From contig CAYJMD010000002.1 in the NCBI GenBank assembly GCA_964371585.1, positions 1 through 64,000 of the forward strand: DNA of 64,000 nucleotides, given 5' to 3'. The notes beneath the pieces were generated by a model. That model did no database searches. It worked only from the letters and a program-made list of their open reading frames with translations, and was not told the origin of the DNA. Origin of the DNA: RGIG5057 sp964371585. GTDB lineage: Bacteria > Bacillota > Clostridia > TANB77 > CAG-465. Both the position numbers and the translations under genes were made by a program. This document shows positions 1 to 8,124 of the stretch, piece by piece (within the stretch, counting starts at the first letter, position 1; the number at the start of each line of letters is the position of its first letter).

Positions 1-323
1 ATAAAAATGTCATTATATATTAGTTTTAATCCATAATAAGGTCTTAACATGTTATCTTTTCTAATTTGAAACTCGACTTCAAACTCTTTTGATATATTAT
101 TATCCTCTACAAGCAGTTCAATAATAGCTTGTATATCACTTTGATTAATAACACTTGAATTTTTCGTTCTATTATCCATTGGCTTATTTGCATTTTTTGG
201 TATTATCCATGTATTACCAATTTTTTGAGCACCCGCTATTCTGTTTTCAGAACAAAGCACTTGTATTCTCTTTTCAGATATATTCCACTCTGAAGATTTT
301 TGTTTACTTGACGTATATTCCAT
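1..323 (-). CDS. HTH-domain protein, N-terminal part (cut by window edge)
   Basis: An open frame runs from an ATG at 323 to the window edge with no stop. AGGAGG (read on the minus strand, 331..336) sits 7 bases before the ATG. The first 40 residues look like the MerR-type/excisionase-like helix-turn-helix that often opens accessory proteins in Bacillota. Key stretches are EWNISEKRIQVLC, RIAGAQKIGNTWIIP and then a KP-D motif. The rest (about 107 residues visible) is not recognised and the C-terminal effector part lies outside the window. It is probably a DNA-binding protein or the HTH domain of a larger defence or mobile-element protein. Confidence 0.6.
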   Translation of the reverse strand, partial: MEYTSSKQKSSEWNISEKRIQVLCSENRIAGAQKIGNTWIIPKNANKPMDNRTKNSSVINQSDIQAIIELLVEDNNISKEFEVEFQIRKDNMLRPYYGLKLIYNDIF

Positions 324-540
324 ATACAGCCTCCTTTTTTTGTTCGTTCATATGAATATTATACATCATTTATTTATTAATTACAAGGTTTTATAACTTT
401 TTTATACATTTTTCACAATAATTTTACAACATTAAAAATATCAATCCTATTTTAATTTTATATGATATAAATTTATTGTTATATAAAAATTATTAATTTT
501 ATATGATATAATTATATTACTATTAATTTAGGAGGAACAA
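324..540 (+). promoter_or_regulatory. Divergent intergenic with 18-nt direct repeat
   Basis: This AT-rich spacer separates two divergent genes. An 18-nt direct repeat, TAATTTTATATGATATAA, occurs at 453..470 and 494..511. It carries TATAAT-like hexamers (GATATAAT near 505..512), followed by an AGGAGG ribosome site for the 541 gene. The repeat could be a duplicated promoter element or an operator. No RNA gene is visible. Confidence 0.35.
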
Positions 541-978
541 ATGGAATTATATAAAAAATTTATAAAAGCAAATAGAGTTATATCTAATATATACATATTG
601 ATATTAGTAGCTTTACTAATAATGGGGATTTTAATGCTTATATATGGTGGGGGGATCATAATAAATATATTCTTATTATTTGAAGCATTTGATTTACCAA
701 AACTAGATATGAACTATATTGTAAATATTCTTAATATATCCCTTGATGTAATTTTTACTTTATCATTAATAGGTTTAATTAGTTTGCTATATATAAAATT
801 AAAACTAAACAAGTCAAAAACAAATGTAAAAGGGATGTTCATGATCTTTATAGGTTATATAGTATCCTTCACTATTGTTGGAATTTTAATATCTCCTATC
901 ATAATTAAAATAGGATTAAGAAAGTTTGAAAAAAGTATCAATTCTCTTCATGATGATGAATTAAAGAAAGTTGAATAA
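541..978 (+). CDS. Small multi-pass membrane protein, unknown
   Basis: 145 aa, started by AGGAGG 6 bases before the ATG. At least three hydrophobic spans are visible: about residues 15-37 (with a YGGG turn), 62-85, and 98-125. These are followed by a short charged tail ending in DDELKKVE. I do not recognise the family. Its notable feature is a decayed second copy at 16590..16953, so two copies bracket the region from here to the start of the restriction operon. A clean terminator follows. Confidence 0.7.
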   Translation: MELYKKFIKANRVISNIYILILVALLIMGILMLIYGGGIIINIFLLFEAFDLPKLDMNYIVNILNISLDVIFTLSLIGLISLLYIKLKLNKSKTNVKGMFMIFIGYIVSFTIVGILISPIIIKIGLRKFEKSINSLHDDELKKVE

Positions 979-996
979 TACTTTTTATTTAAATAC

Positions 997-1032
997 AAAA
1001 AACTTACAAACATTTATGTCTGTAAGTTTTTT
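997..1032 (+). terminator. Rho-independent terminator
   Basis: The stem AAAACTTACA / TGTAAGTTTT has a 10-12 nt loop and a T run, and lies just after the 541 gene. It is nearly identical to the hairpin at 16973..17004 behind the pseudogene copy, so the terminator was duplicated with the gene. Confidence 0.75.
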
Positions 1033-1053
1033 ATTAAAATATTTTCCAAATAT

Positions 1054-1595
1054 TTATACTTTTAATTTTTCCCAAGATGTTTTTGTCATACTATATGAAT
1101 AGGTATCAAGAAAAACTCCATATAACAATTCATTTTCTACTAATATTCCTTCTTCTACAAAACCTAACCTCTTAGGAATAGCTTGACTTGCATAGTTTTC
1201 TGTGGCTACAAGAATTGCTATTCTATTAAAATTCATATTAGTATATTTATAATTTCTCTACAAGATTTAGTCATTATACCATTTCCATTGTACTCTTTAG
1301 CTAACCAATAACCAATTTCACATTTTTTATTACTATTGTTAATTTTTTGTATTGATATGCATCCTGCAAAGCTTCCTTTATAATATATTCCTAGTACATA
1401 TTCTTCATTGCTTTTTTCTTTCTCATTACAAGTTTTAGTAAAATCATATAAATCTTTTGAAGAAGTATAATAGTCTAACCAGCCTAACCACTTTCTCAAA
1501 AACTCTCTATTAGAATCTATAACTTTATACCTTTCTTCTACATCATCAAAAATTAAACTTGCTAATACTATATCTTCATTAACAACTATTTTCAT
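1054..1595 (-). pseudogene. RimJ/RimL-type GNAT acetyltransferase, frameshifted
   Basis: Two abutting frames together make one N-acetyltransferase. 1233..1595 carries the N-terminal half, with the acetyl-CoA region motif around GYWLAKEYNGNGIMT. 1054..1236 carries the C-terminal half, with VATENYASQAIPKRLGF, the usual RimL-family ending. The stop of the first and ATG of the second overlap as ATGA at 1233..1236. Restoring one base near 1245 joins KSCREI to KYTNMNFNRIAI, which is what the family expects. So this is either a decayed gene or a sequencing error. Functional expression as two chains is possible but unlikely. Confidence 0.65.
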
Positions 1596-1701
1596 ATTCT
1601 TTCCTCCTTAATTAATAAATATATTGATATTTATATCCTTTTTAAATAATATATACATATTATATCATAATTCTCTTCTAAGTTCTATACTTAACATAAA
1701 A

Positions 1702-1729
1702 AACGCCAATCATATTTCAGATTGGTGTT
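1702..1729 (-). terminator. Terminator / dispersed hairpin copy 1
   Basis: The stem is AACGCCAATC / GATTGGTGTT with the 8-nt loop ATATTTCA. A T run follows when read on the minus strand, so it would terminate the 1816 gene. The loop and core stem are shared with copies at 2914 and 19097. Confidence 0.6.
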
Positions 1730-1815
1730 AAAAGTTACTGTGTTTTTTGTTGGATGCCAATTTGATTTACAAATATTTTTTATTTAGTATATTATGAAAT
1801 AGTGCTACTAATATG

Positions 1816-2310
1816 CTATTTTATTAAATTATTCTTCATTAATACATCTTCTAGATACTCATCTTTTTTTATATATAATACTTCTTTTGGGTTATAGCAA
1901 GCCATCTTTTTCTTATACTCAACTAAATTTATTAATAACTTATCTGTAAATACAGCATTATTACCTCTATCATAACATCTTTTTTCAAGAATATCTCTAC
2001 TATCTGGTGTTGGAAAAGCAATATAGTATTCAATATCATTTGATTCAAAAAAATCAAGTAAATCCCAATGCATTGAAGTTAAAACTATATCGTATTTATT
2101 ACTTGCTTCAGTAATAGCTTCAAAATAGTTATTAGGCCAATCTTTATTTTTTTCTCTGTTTTTTTGACCTTTTCTTTTTTCATAAGGTATATGCTCATGA
2201 CCAGTATTATCCCACTGATAATAACCTGATTCTAAATCAATTATATTATTATACTTTTCTCCTAGAGTAGTTTTACCTATAGCTCCAAATCCTGCAACAA
2301 TTATTCCCAT
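1816..2310 (-). CDS. P-loop NTPase / nucleotide-kinase-like protein
   Basis: 164 aa. The N-terminus has a glycine-rich P-loop, GFGAIGKTT, at residues 7-15 right after a hydrophobic strand, as in small nucleoside or nucleotide kinases. Later, IVLTSMHWDLLDF and a CYDRG segment resemble the lid/base region of phage-type kinases, but I cannot name the substrate. Its ATG shares the A of the upstream stop (TAATG), so it is translationally coupled to the deformylase-like gene. The pair probably acts together or was acquired together. Confidence 0.55.
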   Translation of the reverse strand: MGIIVAGFGAIGKTTLGEKYNNIIDLESGYYQWDNTGHEHIPYEKRKGQKNREKNKDWPNNYFEAITEASNKYDIVLTSMHWDLLDFFESNDIEYYIAFPTPDSRDILEKRCYDRGNNAVFTDKLLINLVEYKKKMACYNPKEVLYIKKDEYLEDVLMKNNLIK

Positions 2311-2870
2311 TATATTTCTTCTCCTCTATTTAAAATTTTGTACGGTTCTTTTTCTCTTAATAGTTTTCTTTCTGCACGATTAGCATCAATTAGTATTTTT
2401 GCAATATCTATATGTAATATACCATCTAAATGATCTAATTCATGACACATTACTGTTGATTCAAATCCAGTAAATGTTCTTATCTTTTCATTATTATTTA
2501 TATCTTGATATTTTACTGTAATTTGATAAGGTCTTTCTACTAAACCTGTTTTATCTAAACAGCTTGCACAAGCTTCCCAAAATTCAGTAATGCCTTGCTT
2601 ATCTATTAATACAGGATTAATAAGTATTTCTTTTTCATTATAGTGTTCACTATCTAAAGGAATATCTAATGTAGTGTTTTTTAAGTATATTATTCTTTTA
2701 GGTATTCCTATTTGAATAGATGCAAGTGCAAAAATATTTTTATTTAATAAGCAAGCATATTCAATTTTTCTTATATCATCTGCTAAAGTACTATCATTAA
2801 AATCAACTGGTTTTGATATTTGTCTTAAATAACTTTCATCTTTATCAATTGTTTTGTATATTATTTCCAT
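2310..2870 (-). CDS. Divergent peptide deformylase
   Basis: 186 aa. Peptide deformylases remove the N-formyl group from nascent proteins using a metal held by one Cys and two His. The HExDH motif is intact (CHELDH, about residue 140). The EGCLS motif is present as EACAS, keeping the metal Cys. The first motif, normally GLAAxQ, is degenerate (FALASIQIG). This divergence and the island location suggest an accessory second deformylase rather than the housekeeping def. It may confer tolerance to deformylase inhibitors or act on special substrates, which is inference. It is followed by an overlapping P-loop gene. Confidence 0.7.
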   Translation of the reverse strand: MEIIYKTIDKDESYLRQISKPVDFNDSTLADDIRKIEYACLLNKNIFALASIQIGIPKRIIYLKNTTLDIPLDSEHYNEKEILINPVLIDKQGITEFWEACASCLDKTGLVERPYQITVKYQDINNNEKIRTFTGFESTVMCHELDHLDGILHIDIAKILIDANRAERKLLREKEPYKILNRGEEI

Positions 2871-2913
2871 AGTAACATCTCCTTTAAACTAATTATATCA
2901 CAGATAACAAAAA

Positions 2914-2941
2914 AATATCAATCATATTTCAGATTGATATT
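2914..2941 (-). repeat. Dispersed hairpin copy 2
   Basis: The perfect stem AATATCAATC / GATTGATATT has the 8-nt loop ATATTTCA and a T run on the minus strand. A tail of about 40 nt (2942..2975) contains TAGT..GATGATATTA.ACTTT, which recurs after the 19097 copy. It can act as a terminator downstream of the 3112 gene, but the conserved loop and tail mark it as a copy of a dispersed element. Confidence 0.55.
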
Positions 2942-2976
2942 AAAGTTATTAGTCTGATGATATTACACTTTTGAGG

Positions 2977-3066
2977 ATGACTACTTTGCTTGCAGTGGTT
3001 TCTTCGTTAAATGAATTATATATTATTTTGGTAATGATTTCAACAATTTTAGATATAGTTTTATAA
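2977..3066 (+). pseudogene. Possible relic of a holin-like toxin mini-gene
   Basis: A 29-codon frame starts GAGGATGACTACT and encodes a short hydrophobic peptide (MTTLLAVVSSL, then LYIILVMISTI). A related frame with the same start lies at 5219. The MTT start, one transmembrane helix and intergenic position recall the short putative holin-like toxins of Bacillota. The SD-like GAGG abuts the ATG and the lysine-rich tail is missing, so it is probably dead. Confidence 0.25.
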
Positions 3067-3111
3067 TAAATAAGATACCATTTTTAACACTATATTACCT
3101 ATTATATGTAT

Positions 3112-4797
3112 CTATATATTTTCTTCCAATTCTTTAATCAATTTAAAAATAACATCACTTTTTTGTTCTATCAGAGCTGCTTCTATACTAGATTTACTAA
3201 AAAGTAAAGATACTTCACTTTTAACTTTTTTTTCAATTTCGTCACTCCAAATTTTACCTTGTTTTTCGAAGCATTTTTTTAGCCTTAAACTCCACTTGTC
3301 AGAATTTTTAAATTCTTTAACTTTTAAATCAATTCCATATTCACTTAAAAGATAATCTTTATACACATCAACTGTAATGCAATCTTCAAGTTCAGATTCT
3401 TTCATTCCATTACAATTACATAAATATATATTTTTCGACTTTATATTCTCTTCCTCTATTTCTTTTTTTATTGCGTCTTTCCCCTCTTTATCCGAATCAA
3501 AAAATACATAACAATTAACAAATTTACTATTATACAAGTTTAAATTATAAGATAATTTGCTTGCACCACCAATAGGAATAATTGTAAATATTTCATCTTC
3601 AATAGATTTTTTTATTTTTTTAGATTTCTTTTTTAATATTGACGTCAATATTATCTTATCATTTTCACCTTCAACCAACAAAATATTTTCGGCATTTATT
3701 AAATTATCACTCATTTTAATACCCAATAGTTCTCTTATTTCTTGGGTGTTTTTTGCAGGTTTTACCTTGCCATTACTTATTACAATATTATTTTTTATAT
3801 CTTCTTTGTCCATGAAAATCGGATTGTGTGTACAAACAATAACTTGGTTATCATTTACGAGACTTTTTAATGTTTTACTTAATTCTGTTATTGCTCCTGC
3901 ATGTAAATGAGCTTCTGGTTCATCAATTGCTATTATTGATACTGTATCATCATTAGTTTTATTTTTTAACATAGCAAGTGCTATAAGACTTTTAATTCCA
4001 TCGCCTTTTTGTTCAATATTAGTTAAATTACCATCATTAATCATAATATTTAAATCTCTGAGCGTAATTCTATTATATATTGACTCACTCTCAAAACCAA
4101 TTTTAACTTCAGTAATTTTAGGAATAAATTCTTCCAACACAGTTTTAACTTCTATACCTATTTTATCTAATTTTTCTTTTTGTAAATTTCTTATAATATC
4201 CATTGCTGATTTATATTCTGGAACATCCTCCATTAATCTGAATTCTCTAGATATACTGCTTTCAATAATTCTAATAGAATCATATTCTTGCCTTATTGCT
4301 GGAATATAATTAAAAGTTATTTTCCTAGATATAAATTCCATAACATCAATTGACTTTTCAGTTAATGACTTTGTTCCTTTTTTTAAAATTTTAACACCTA
4401 TTTCATTATTAGGATCAATTTCAATTTTAACTGTTAAATCATTGCTGGATAACCTAGTTTTTAATTTATTATTAAGCTCCACTCTCTCTAATTCTGATAA
4501 ATAATATTCAGCCATAAATATTGTTTTCAAACCTTTTTTTCTATTTTGCAAATTAATCGGAAAATCACGTTCCCAATCATATAATTTCCCTCTATCTAAT
4601 TTTCTACTACTTCTTAATATTTTTCTTTTTAACAATATAGGATTCCACATTATTTCCATGCATATCGACAGCGCATTTAATAAATTTGATTTTCCTTCAT
4701 TATTTTTACCTATTAATACACTGTAAGTACCAAAGTTAATTTTATGAGCTTCTGTTATACTCCTAAAATTTTTAACTGAAAACGATTTTAATTCCAT
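3112..4797 (-). CDS. OLD-family nuclease (ABC ATPase + TOPRIM)
   Basis: 561 aa from the ATG at 4797, which has GGAGG 8 bases upstream; a longer frame exists but has no ribosome site. Overcoming-lysogenization-defect (OLD) proteins couple an SMC/RecF-like ATPase to a TOPRIM nuclease and commonly act in phage defence. Walker A is LIGKNNEGKSN at about 28-38. Walker B is IIAIDEPEAHLH near 293 and the switch histidine lies in VIVCTHNP. The TOPRIM half shows LLVEGENDK (acidic residue) and FFDSDKEG (DxD). No UvrD/GajB-like helicase follows, so it is a stand-alone OLD protein. It is preceded by a terminator-like leader hairpin and a TATAAT at 4922..4927. Confidence 0.82.
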   Translation of the reverse strand: MELKSFSVKNFRSITEAHKINFGTYSVLIGKNNEGKSNLLNALSICMEIMWNPILLKRKILRSSRKLDRGKLYDWERDFPINLQNRKKGLKTIFMAEYYLSELERVELNNKLKTRLSSNDLTVKIEIDPNNEIGVKILKKGTKSLTEKSIDVMEFISRKITFNYIPAIRQEYDSIRIIESSISREFRLMEDVPEYKSAMDIIRNLQKEKLDKIGIEVKTVLEEFIPKITEVKIGFESESIYNRITLRDLNIMINDGNLTNIEQKGDGIKSLIALAMLKNKTNDDTVSIIAIDEPEAHLHAGAITELSKTLKSLVNDNQVIVCTHNPIFMDKEDIKNNIVISNGKVKPAKNTQEIRELLGIKMSDNLINAENILLVEGENDKIILTSILKKKSKKIKKSIEDEIFTIIPIGGASKLSYNLNLYNSKFVNCYVFFDSDKEGKDAIKKEIEEENIKSKNIYLCNCNGMKESELEDCITVDVYKDYLLSEYGIDLKVKEFKNSDKWSLRLKKCFEKQGKIWSDEIEKKVKSEVSLLFSKSSIEAALIEQKSDVIFKLIKELEENI

Positions 4798-4817
4798 ACT
4801 GTACCTCCTACCACAAA

Positions 4818-4862
4818 AAAACGCCATACAAAAACTTATAAAATAAGTCTTCAAAGCGTTTT
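4818..4862 (-). promoter_or_regulatory. Leader hairpin / possible attenuator of OLD gene
   Basis: On the minus strand, AAAACGC and GCGTTTT pair around an inner stem ACTTA/TAAGT. A T run follows immediately, and then the GGAGG ribosome site of the OLD gene. The predicted -10 TATAAT (4922..4927) lies upstream, so the transcript would meet a terminator before the gene: an attenuator-like layout. Confidence 0.45.
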
Positions 4863-4991
4863 AACCTATATTACATTTAGCTATATGTACTTATTTTACT
4901 TTTAACCTACCAATTAAAAGCATTATAACACACAGATTTTTTATTTTTGTCAGAATTTGTCGACATTTCTTTTTTTAATATCTTTTGCTTT

Positions 4992-5100
4992 TTGTTTTGT
5001 TCTTTTCAAATATTAATTTTAAAATATAATCTAAATTAATTTCTTATAATTTTAAAAAATCTATTTCAAAAGCTATACCATCCTATTCTTTTTCTTTTAT
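4992..5100 (-). pseudogene. hsdR fragment (degraded)
   Basis: About 105 bases align base-for-base with the hsdR gene at about 9630..9745. The translation matches EINLDYILELIFEKNKN with an in-frame stop in place of a sense codon and no open frame on either side. It is a leftover of a second hsdR copy or of a duplication, located just 3' of the rnlB-like gene. Confidence 0.65.
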
Positions 5101-5218
5101 TTTTAATTCAAGTATATTATATATATGCAACCACACATTCTTAATTTACATCTATTTTCATTTTAATTTAACTGTATATTTTTTATCCAGAGTTCGCATC
5201 TATTGCATAATTAGGAGG

Positions 5219-5332
5219 ATGACTACTCCACTTACGAACGTTTCTTTGTTAGTTAGATTATATATTATTTCAGACGGTTTTTCAATAGTTTTAGGTGAAA
5301 TAAAAAAAGAAAAGTCATCACTTTGGAAGTGA
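5219..5332 (+). pseudogene. Possible holin-like toxin relic
   Basis: A 37-codon frame starts at GGAGGATGACTACT and ends GEIKKEKSSLWK. An ATCACTTTGGAAGTGAT hairpin overlaps its end. The start region, hydrophobic middle and lysine-rich tail followed by a hairpin resemble short holin-like toxin genes, but the transmembrane part is broken by charged residues. It shares its first bases and about 70% of its length with 2977..3066. Confidence 0.25.
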
Positions 5333-5381
5333 TTAGCTTAAATTTATTACTACTTCTTATTGATGAAAGTGAAAACTTAGA

Positions 5382-5741
5382 TTAATCACTATAATATTTT
5401 ATAAAATTTATAATTCTTTTTGATAAAGTACCATTATTTAAAACTTCTGTGTTCTCTTTCAAATATATTCTAATACTTCTTTTTATATTTTCTGAAATTT
5501 CATTATGATTTATTATTGAAATTGATGACTTTCCCTCTTTAAACTCCATCATTACATATCTATTAAAAGAGAAACCATTACGCAAAAATAAATCAACAAT
5601 AACTTTAAAATTAGTTCCATTATTTTTTGATAACTCTTCGTATATTTCATCTTTTAAATATGTTAATTCCTCAGTAGTATTAATAAATATAACTTGTCTT
5701 TGTATTTCATTTTTAAAATTAAAAACTTCATATTTTTGCAT
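5382..5741 (-). CDS. RnlB-like antitoxin
   Basis: 119 aa, close to the 123 aa of E. coli RnlB, the antitoxin that restrains the RNase RnlA. The central stretch LFLRNGFSFNRYVMMEFKEG lines up with LLCANGPEWNRFVTLEMKYG as I recall it from E. coli RnlB. The length and C-terminal helix also fit. It is the last gene of the long operon, 15 bases after the RnlA-like gene, which is the same toxin-then-antitoxin order as in E. coli. The evidence is hand alignment plus pairing, and either alone would be weak. Confidence 0.65.
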   Translation of the reverse strand: MQKYEVFNFKNEIQRQVIFINTTEELTYLKDEIYEELSKNNGTNFKVIVDLFLRNGFSFNRYVMMEFKEGKSSISIINHNEISENIKRSIRIYLKENTEVLNNGTLSKRIINFIKYYSD

Positions 5742-5756
5742 AATTTACCCCTTTCA

Positions 5757-6797
5757 TTACATAATTATTTTGTAAGACTCTTCAATTTGTTCAATTATTT
5801 CTTGAACTATATCATTAGCCTCATCCCATGTTGAAATTATTCTAGTTACTTTAACATCTATATCACTATGTAAAAAAACATTTCGCTTATTTGAGTATAT
5901 CTTATATAATATATTTAATTGATCTTTTTCGCATTTAGGAATTGGACTTTTGTTTATCTCACTATCATCTCCTGGTTTTATATAAAACATACTAAATTTA
6001 GTTTTTGTTTTCATATTATAATTATATTTTTCTATTAAAATTTTAGTTAAATATCCTTCTAACATTTTAAATGCACCTGTAACACAACCTGTATAATCCT
6101 CACTATTTTTTATTATTTCTAAACTTGATAATGAACCTGATAATGATTTTAGTAATGCTTCATCCATATATTTATACGAATTAGTAAGTAAATACTTCAT
6201 TTTTTCTCTTATATCATTACTTTTTAAACATTCATTTTGACTGAATATATTATTTAATTCAACAACATCATCTAATGTAACAGTTTCTAAACTAGCTAAA
6301 TAAGTAACAATTATAGAATAGACTTCAAACGGTCTACCTTGAATTAATATTTTATTTACTGTGCTATAATAGATTATATTAACATGATCATTATTATAAC
6401 CTATAAATTTTATCCTATTATTATAAAATTCCACTTTTACTTTATCGAACAATTCTTCATTGATATATTCTACTAAATTATTTAATATTTCTTGTGAACA
6501 TTTTATAGTAATTTGTTCGGGTTTTATACCTTTAATATTATATCCTTGCTGAGATATGTACATAATTAAATCTCCAGATGCATCTTTTTCTTTTCCTACA
6601 GGAATCATTTTTACTGTACCTTTATTTTTTTTGTGATAAAATCTAACCTTACTTTCAATACCTTTTAAAAAAAAGCTACATAAATATTCATCTTTATTTA
6701 AAATTTTGATATAATTTTTAAATACTAAATCTTTTTTAGAATTAATATATTTTTTTATATACATTTCTATATCATCCACATTAATATATATTTCCAT
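5757..6797 (-). CDS. RnlA-like HEPN ribonuclease toxin (RNase LS type)
   Basis: 346 aa, near the 357 aa of E. coli RnlA, an endoribonuclease that degrades mRNA when phage infection depletes RnlB. Matches by eye to RnlA: KILIQGRPFEVY (about 149-160), the segment around CVTGAFKMLEGYLTKIL, and a C-terminal RNVFLH that supplies the HEPN RxxxxH catalytic pair (R305 and H310 by my count). The HEPN motif falls where E. coli has RHSLFH. The ATG directly abuts the stop of the TPR-CSD gene. The RnlB-like gene follows. Toxin activity is inferred. Confidence 0.7.
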   Translation of the reverse strand: MEIYINVDDIEMYIKKYINSKKDLVFKNYIKILNKDEYLCSFFLKGIESKVRFYHKKNKGTVKMIPVGKEKDASGDLIMYISQQGYNIKGIKPEQITIKCSQEILNNLVEYINEELFDKVKVEFYNNRIKFIGYNNDHVNIIYYSTVNKILIQGRPFEVYSIIVTYLASLETVTLDDVVELNNIFSQNECLKSNDIREKMKYLLTNSYKYMDEALLKSLSGSLSSLEIIKNSEDYTGCVTGAFKMLEGYLTKILIEKYNYNMKTKTKFSMFYIKPGDDSEINKSPIPKCEKDQLNILYKIYSNKRNVFLHSDIDVKVTRIISTWDEANDIVQEIIEQIEESYKIIM

Positions 6798-8093
6798 CTA
6801 ATCAATCCTTTCAATATTTTCTGCATATATTTTATTATTCTGTTCATATTTTTTAAAAACAATCTTGTCTCCTATGTTTAATCTATATTTGTTTATTTTA
6901 AAATATATATCTTCCCCACCATTTGTTTGAGTTATAAAACCAAAATTTCTTTCATAATTAATAGTCTTAATTTTTCCAGGTATATACTCTTCATCATTTT
7001 TAAGCGTATATTCCTTCACTATTTTTTTTATTAAATTAATATTAGGTTTTTTTTCTATATCTAAATTATATTCATTAATATAAAATTCTAATTCTTCAGA
7101 TATATTCCAAAAGTTTTTATTTTTATAATATCCACTTAATTCAAAAAAAATTTTAGAGTTTTCTAATTCACACATTGCTTGTAAACATATTCCTAAATTA
7201 TAAAATAATGTTACCATTTTTTCATAACTATATTCAACATTTATTGCTTTACAATAAAAGAATGTTGCTTTTTCCATTTTTCCAAATTTTAAACAAATAT
7301 TACCAAGTTTGTACCACATGAACCAAAAGTTCTCTTTTACTGCTATTTTTCTATAATTTTCTATATCTTCATCGAGATTTAATCCTTGCATACATTTACA
7401 ATAATGTAATCGTGCTTTCAGCCAAACATTATTTCTATAATGAAATTTTTTTATGGAATCAAATGCTTTTTCTATACATTTGATACATTCTTCATATCGT
7501 TCCAATTTTTCATATGCCTTTGAAATATTGGTATAGTAAAATTCTTTTGTTGATGCTTGTTCGAAATCTTTTTCTTTAATTTTAATACTCAAACAGTTCT
7601 CAGATAAAATATCAGGGTTCAACCTATTTAACCACTTTATAATTTCTTCATTAGCTTGTTTGGAAGATATAGTTGAAGCTTTATCATTATATATTTTTAC
7701 AACCTTTTTTACTGTTAACACATAAGGATTCAAAATTTCATTACATGCCACTAATTGAGCTTGATTTTTCACAATAAAATTACTTCTTTCAAGAAAAAGT
7801 TCTATAGTTTCTAGATTAGTCTGGCTATACCCTTTTATATAAACTTCATATATGCACCAACAAAATTGCGATAATACATATATATTTTTTTTAAAATATT
7901 CTTCATTTGTTTTATATATATTTATGTATTCTTTTTGTTTATTACATTTTCTTAACGCTAATCCATATCTATGTAACAACATATAATCTTTTTTATTAGA
8001 TTCATTCCATAACGCTTCTAAAATTATTAATGCATCTTCATATTTTTTTTCTTTATATAATTTTTGACTTTTTTCTAATTCTAATAAATCCAT
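6798..8093 (-). CDS. TPR repeat protein with C-terminal cold-shock domain
   Basis: 431 aa. The N-terminal two thirds are helical with tetratricopeptide-like repeats; the clearest are YTNISKAYEKLERYEECIKC and FYNLGICLQAMCELENS. The last 60 residues form a cold-shock/OB-like domain: GKIKTINYERNFGFIT, then GEDIYFKI, the RNP-like positions of nucleic-acid-binding CSDs. So it joins a protein-interaction scaffold to an RNA/DNA-binding domain. It sits directly against the RnlA-like RNase (no gap between stop and start) and 31 bases after the nuclease-like gene. Possible roles are sensing or delivering RNA to the RNase; these are inference. Confidence 0.7.
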   Translation of the reverse strand: MDLLELEKSQKLYKEKKYEDALIILEALWNESNKKDYMLLHRYGLALRKCNKQKEYINIYKTNEEYFKKNIYVLSQFCWCIYEVYIKGYSQTNLETIELFLERSNFIVKNQAQLVACNEILNPYVLTVKKVVKIYNDKASTISSKQANEEIIKWLNRLNPDILSENCLSIKIKEKDFEQASTKEFYYTNISKAYEKLERYEECIKCIEKAFDSIKKFHYRNNVWLKARLHYCKCMQGLNLDEDIENYRKIAVKENFWFMWYKLGNICLKFGKMEKATFFYCKAINVEYSYEKMVTLFYNLGICLQAMCELENSKIFFELSGYYKNKNFWNISEELEFYINEYNLDIEKKPNINLIKKIVKEYTLKNDEEYIPGKIKTINYERNFGFITQTNGGEDIYFKINKYRLNIGDKIVFKKYEQNNKIYAENIERID

Positions 8094-8124
8094 ATTTCAC
8101 CTCCTTGTAAATTTTGCTCTATAT

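Larger units (their letters stand above)
4863..5381. other. Gene-poor spacer with two gene relics
   Basis: This 519-base stretch holds no intact gene. It contains a TATAAT at 4922..4927 (minus) for the OLD gene, a TGTCGAC box at 4959..4965, an hsdR fragment at about 4992..5100, and a holin-like mini-frame at 5219..5332 with a small hairpin at its end (ATCACTT / AAGTGAT). Confidence 0.6.

Noticed and set aside
155..355. 66-codon plus-strand frame at the left edge
   Set aside because: It is a shadow of the minus-strand HTH gene, which has a ribosome site and family-like sequence; the shadow has neither.
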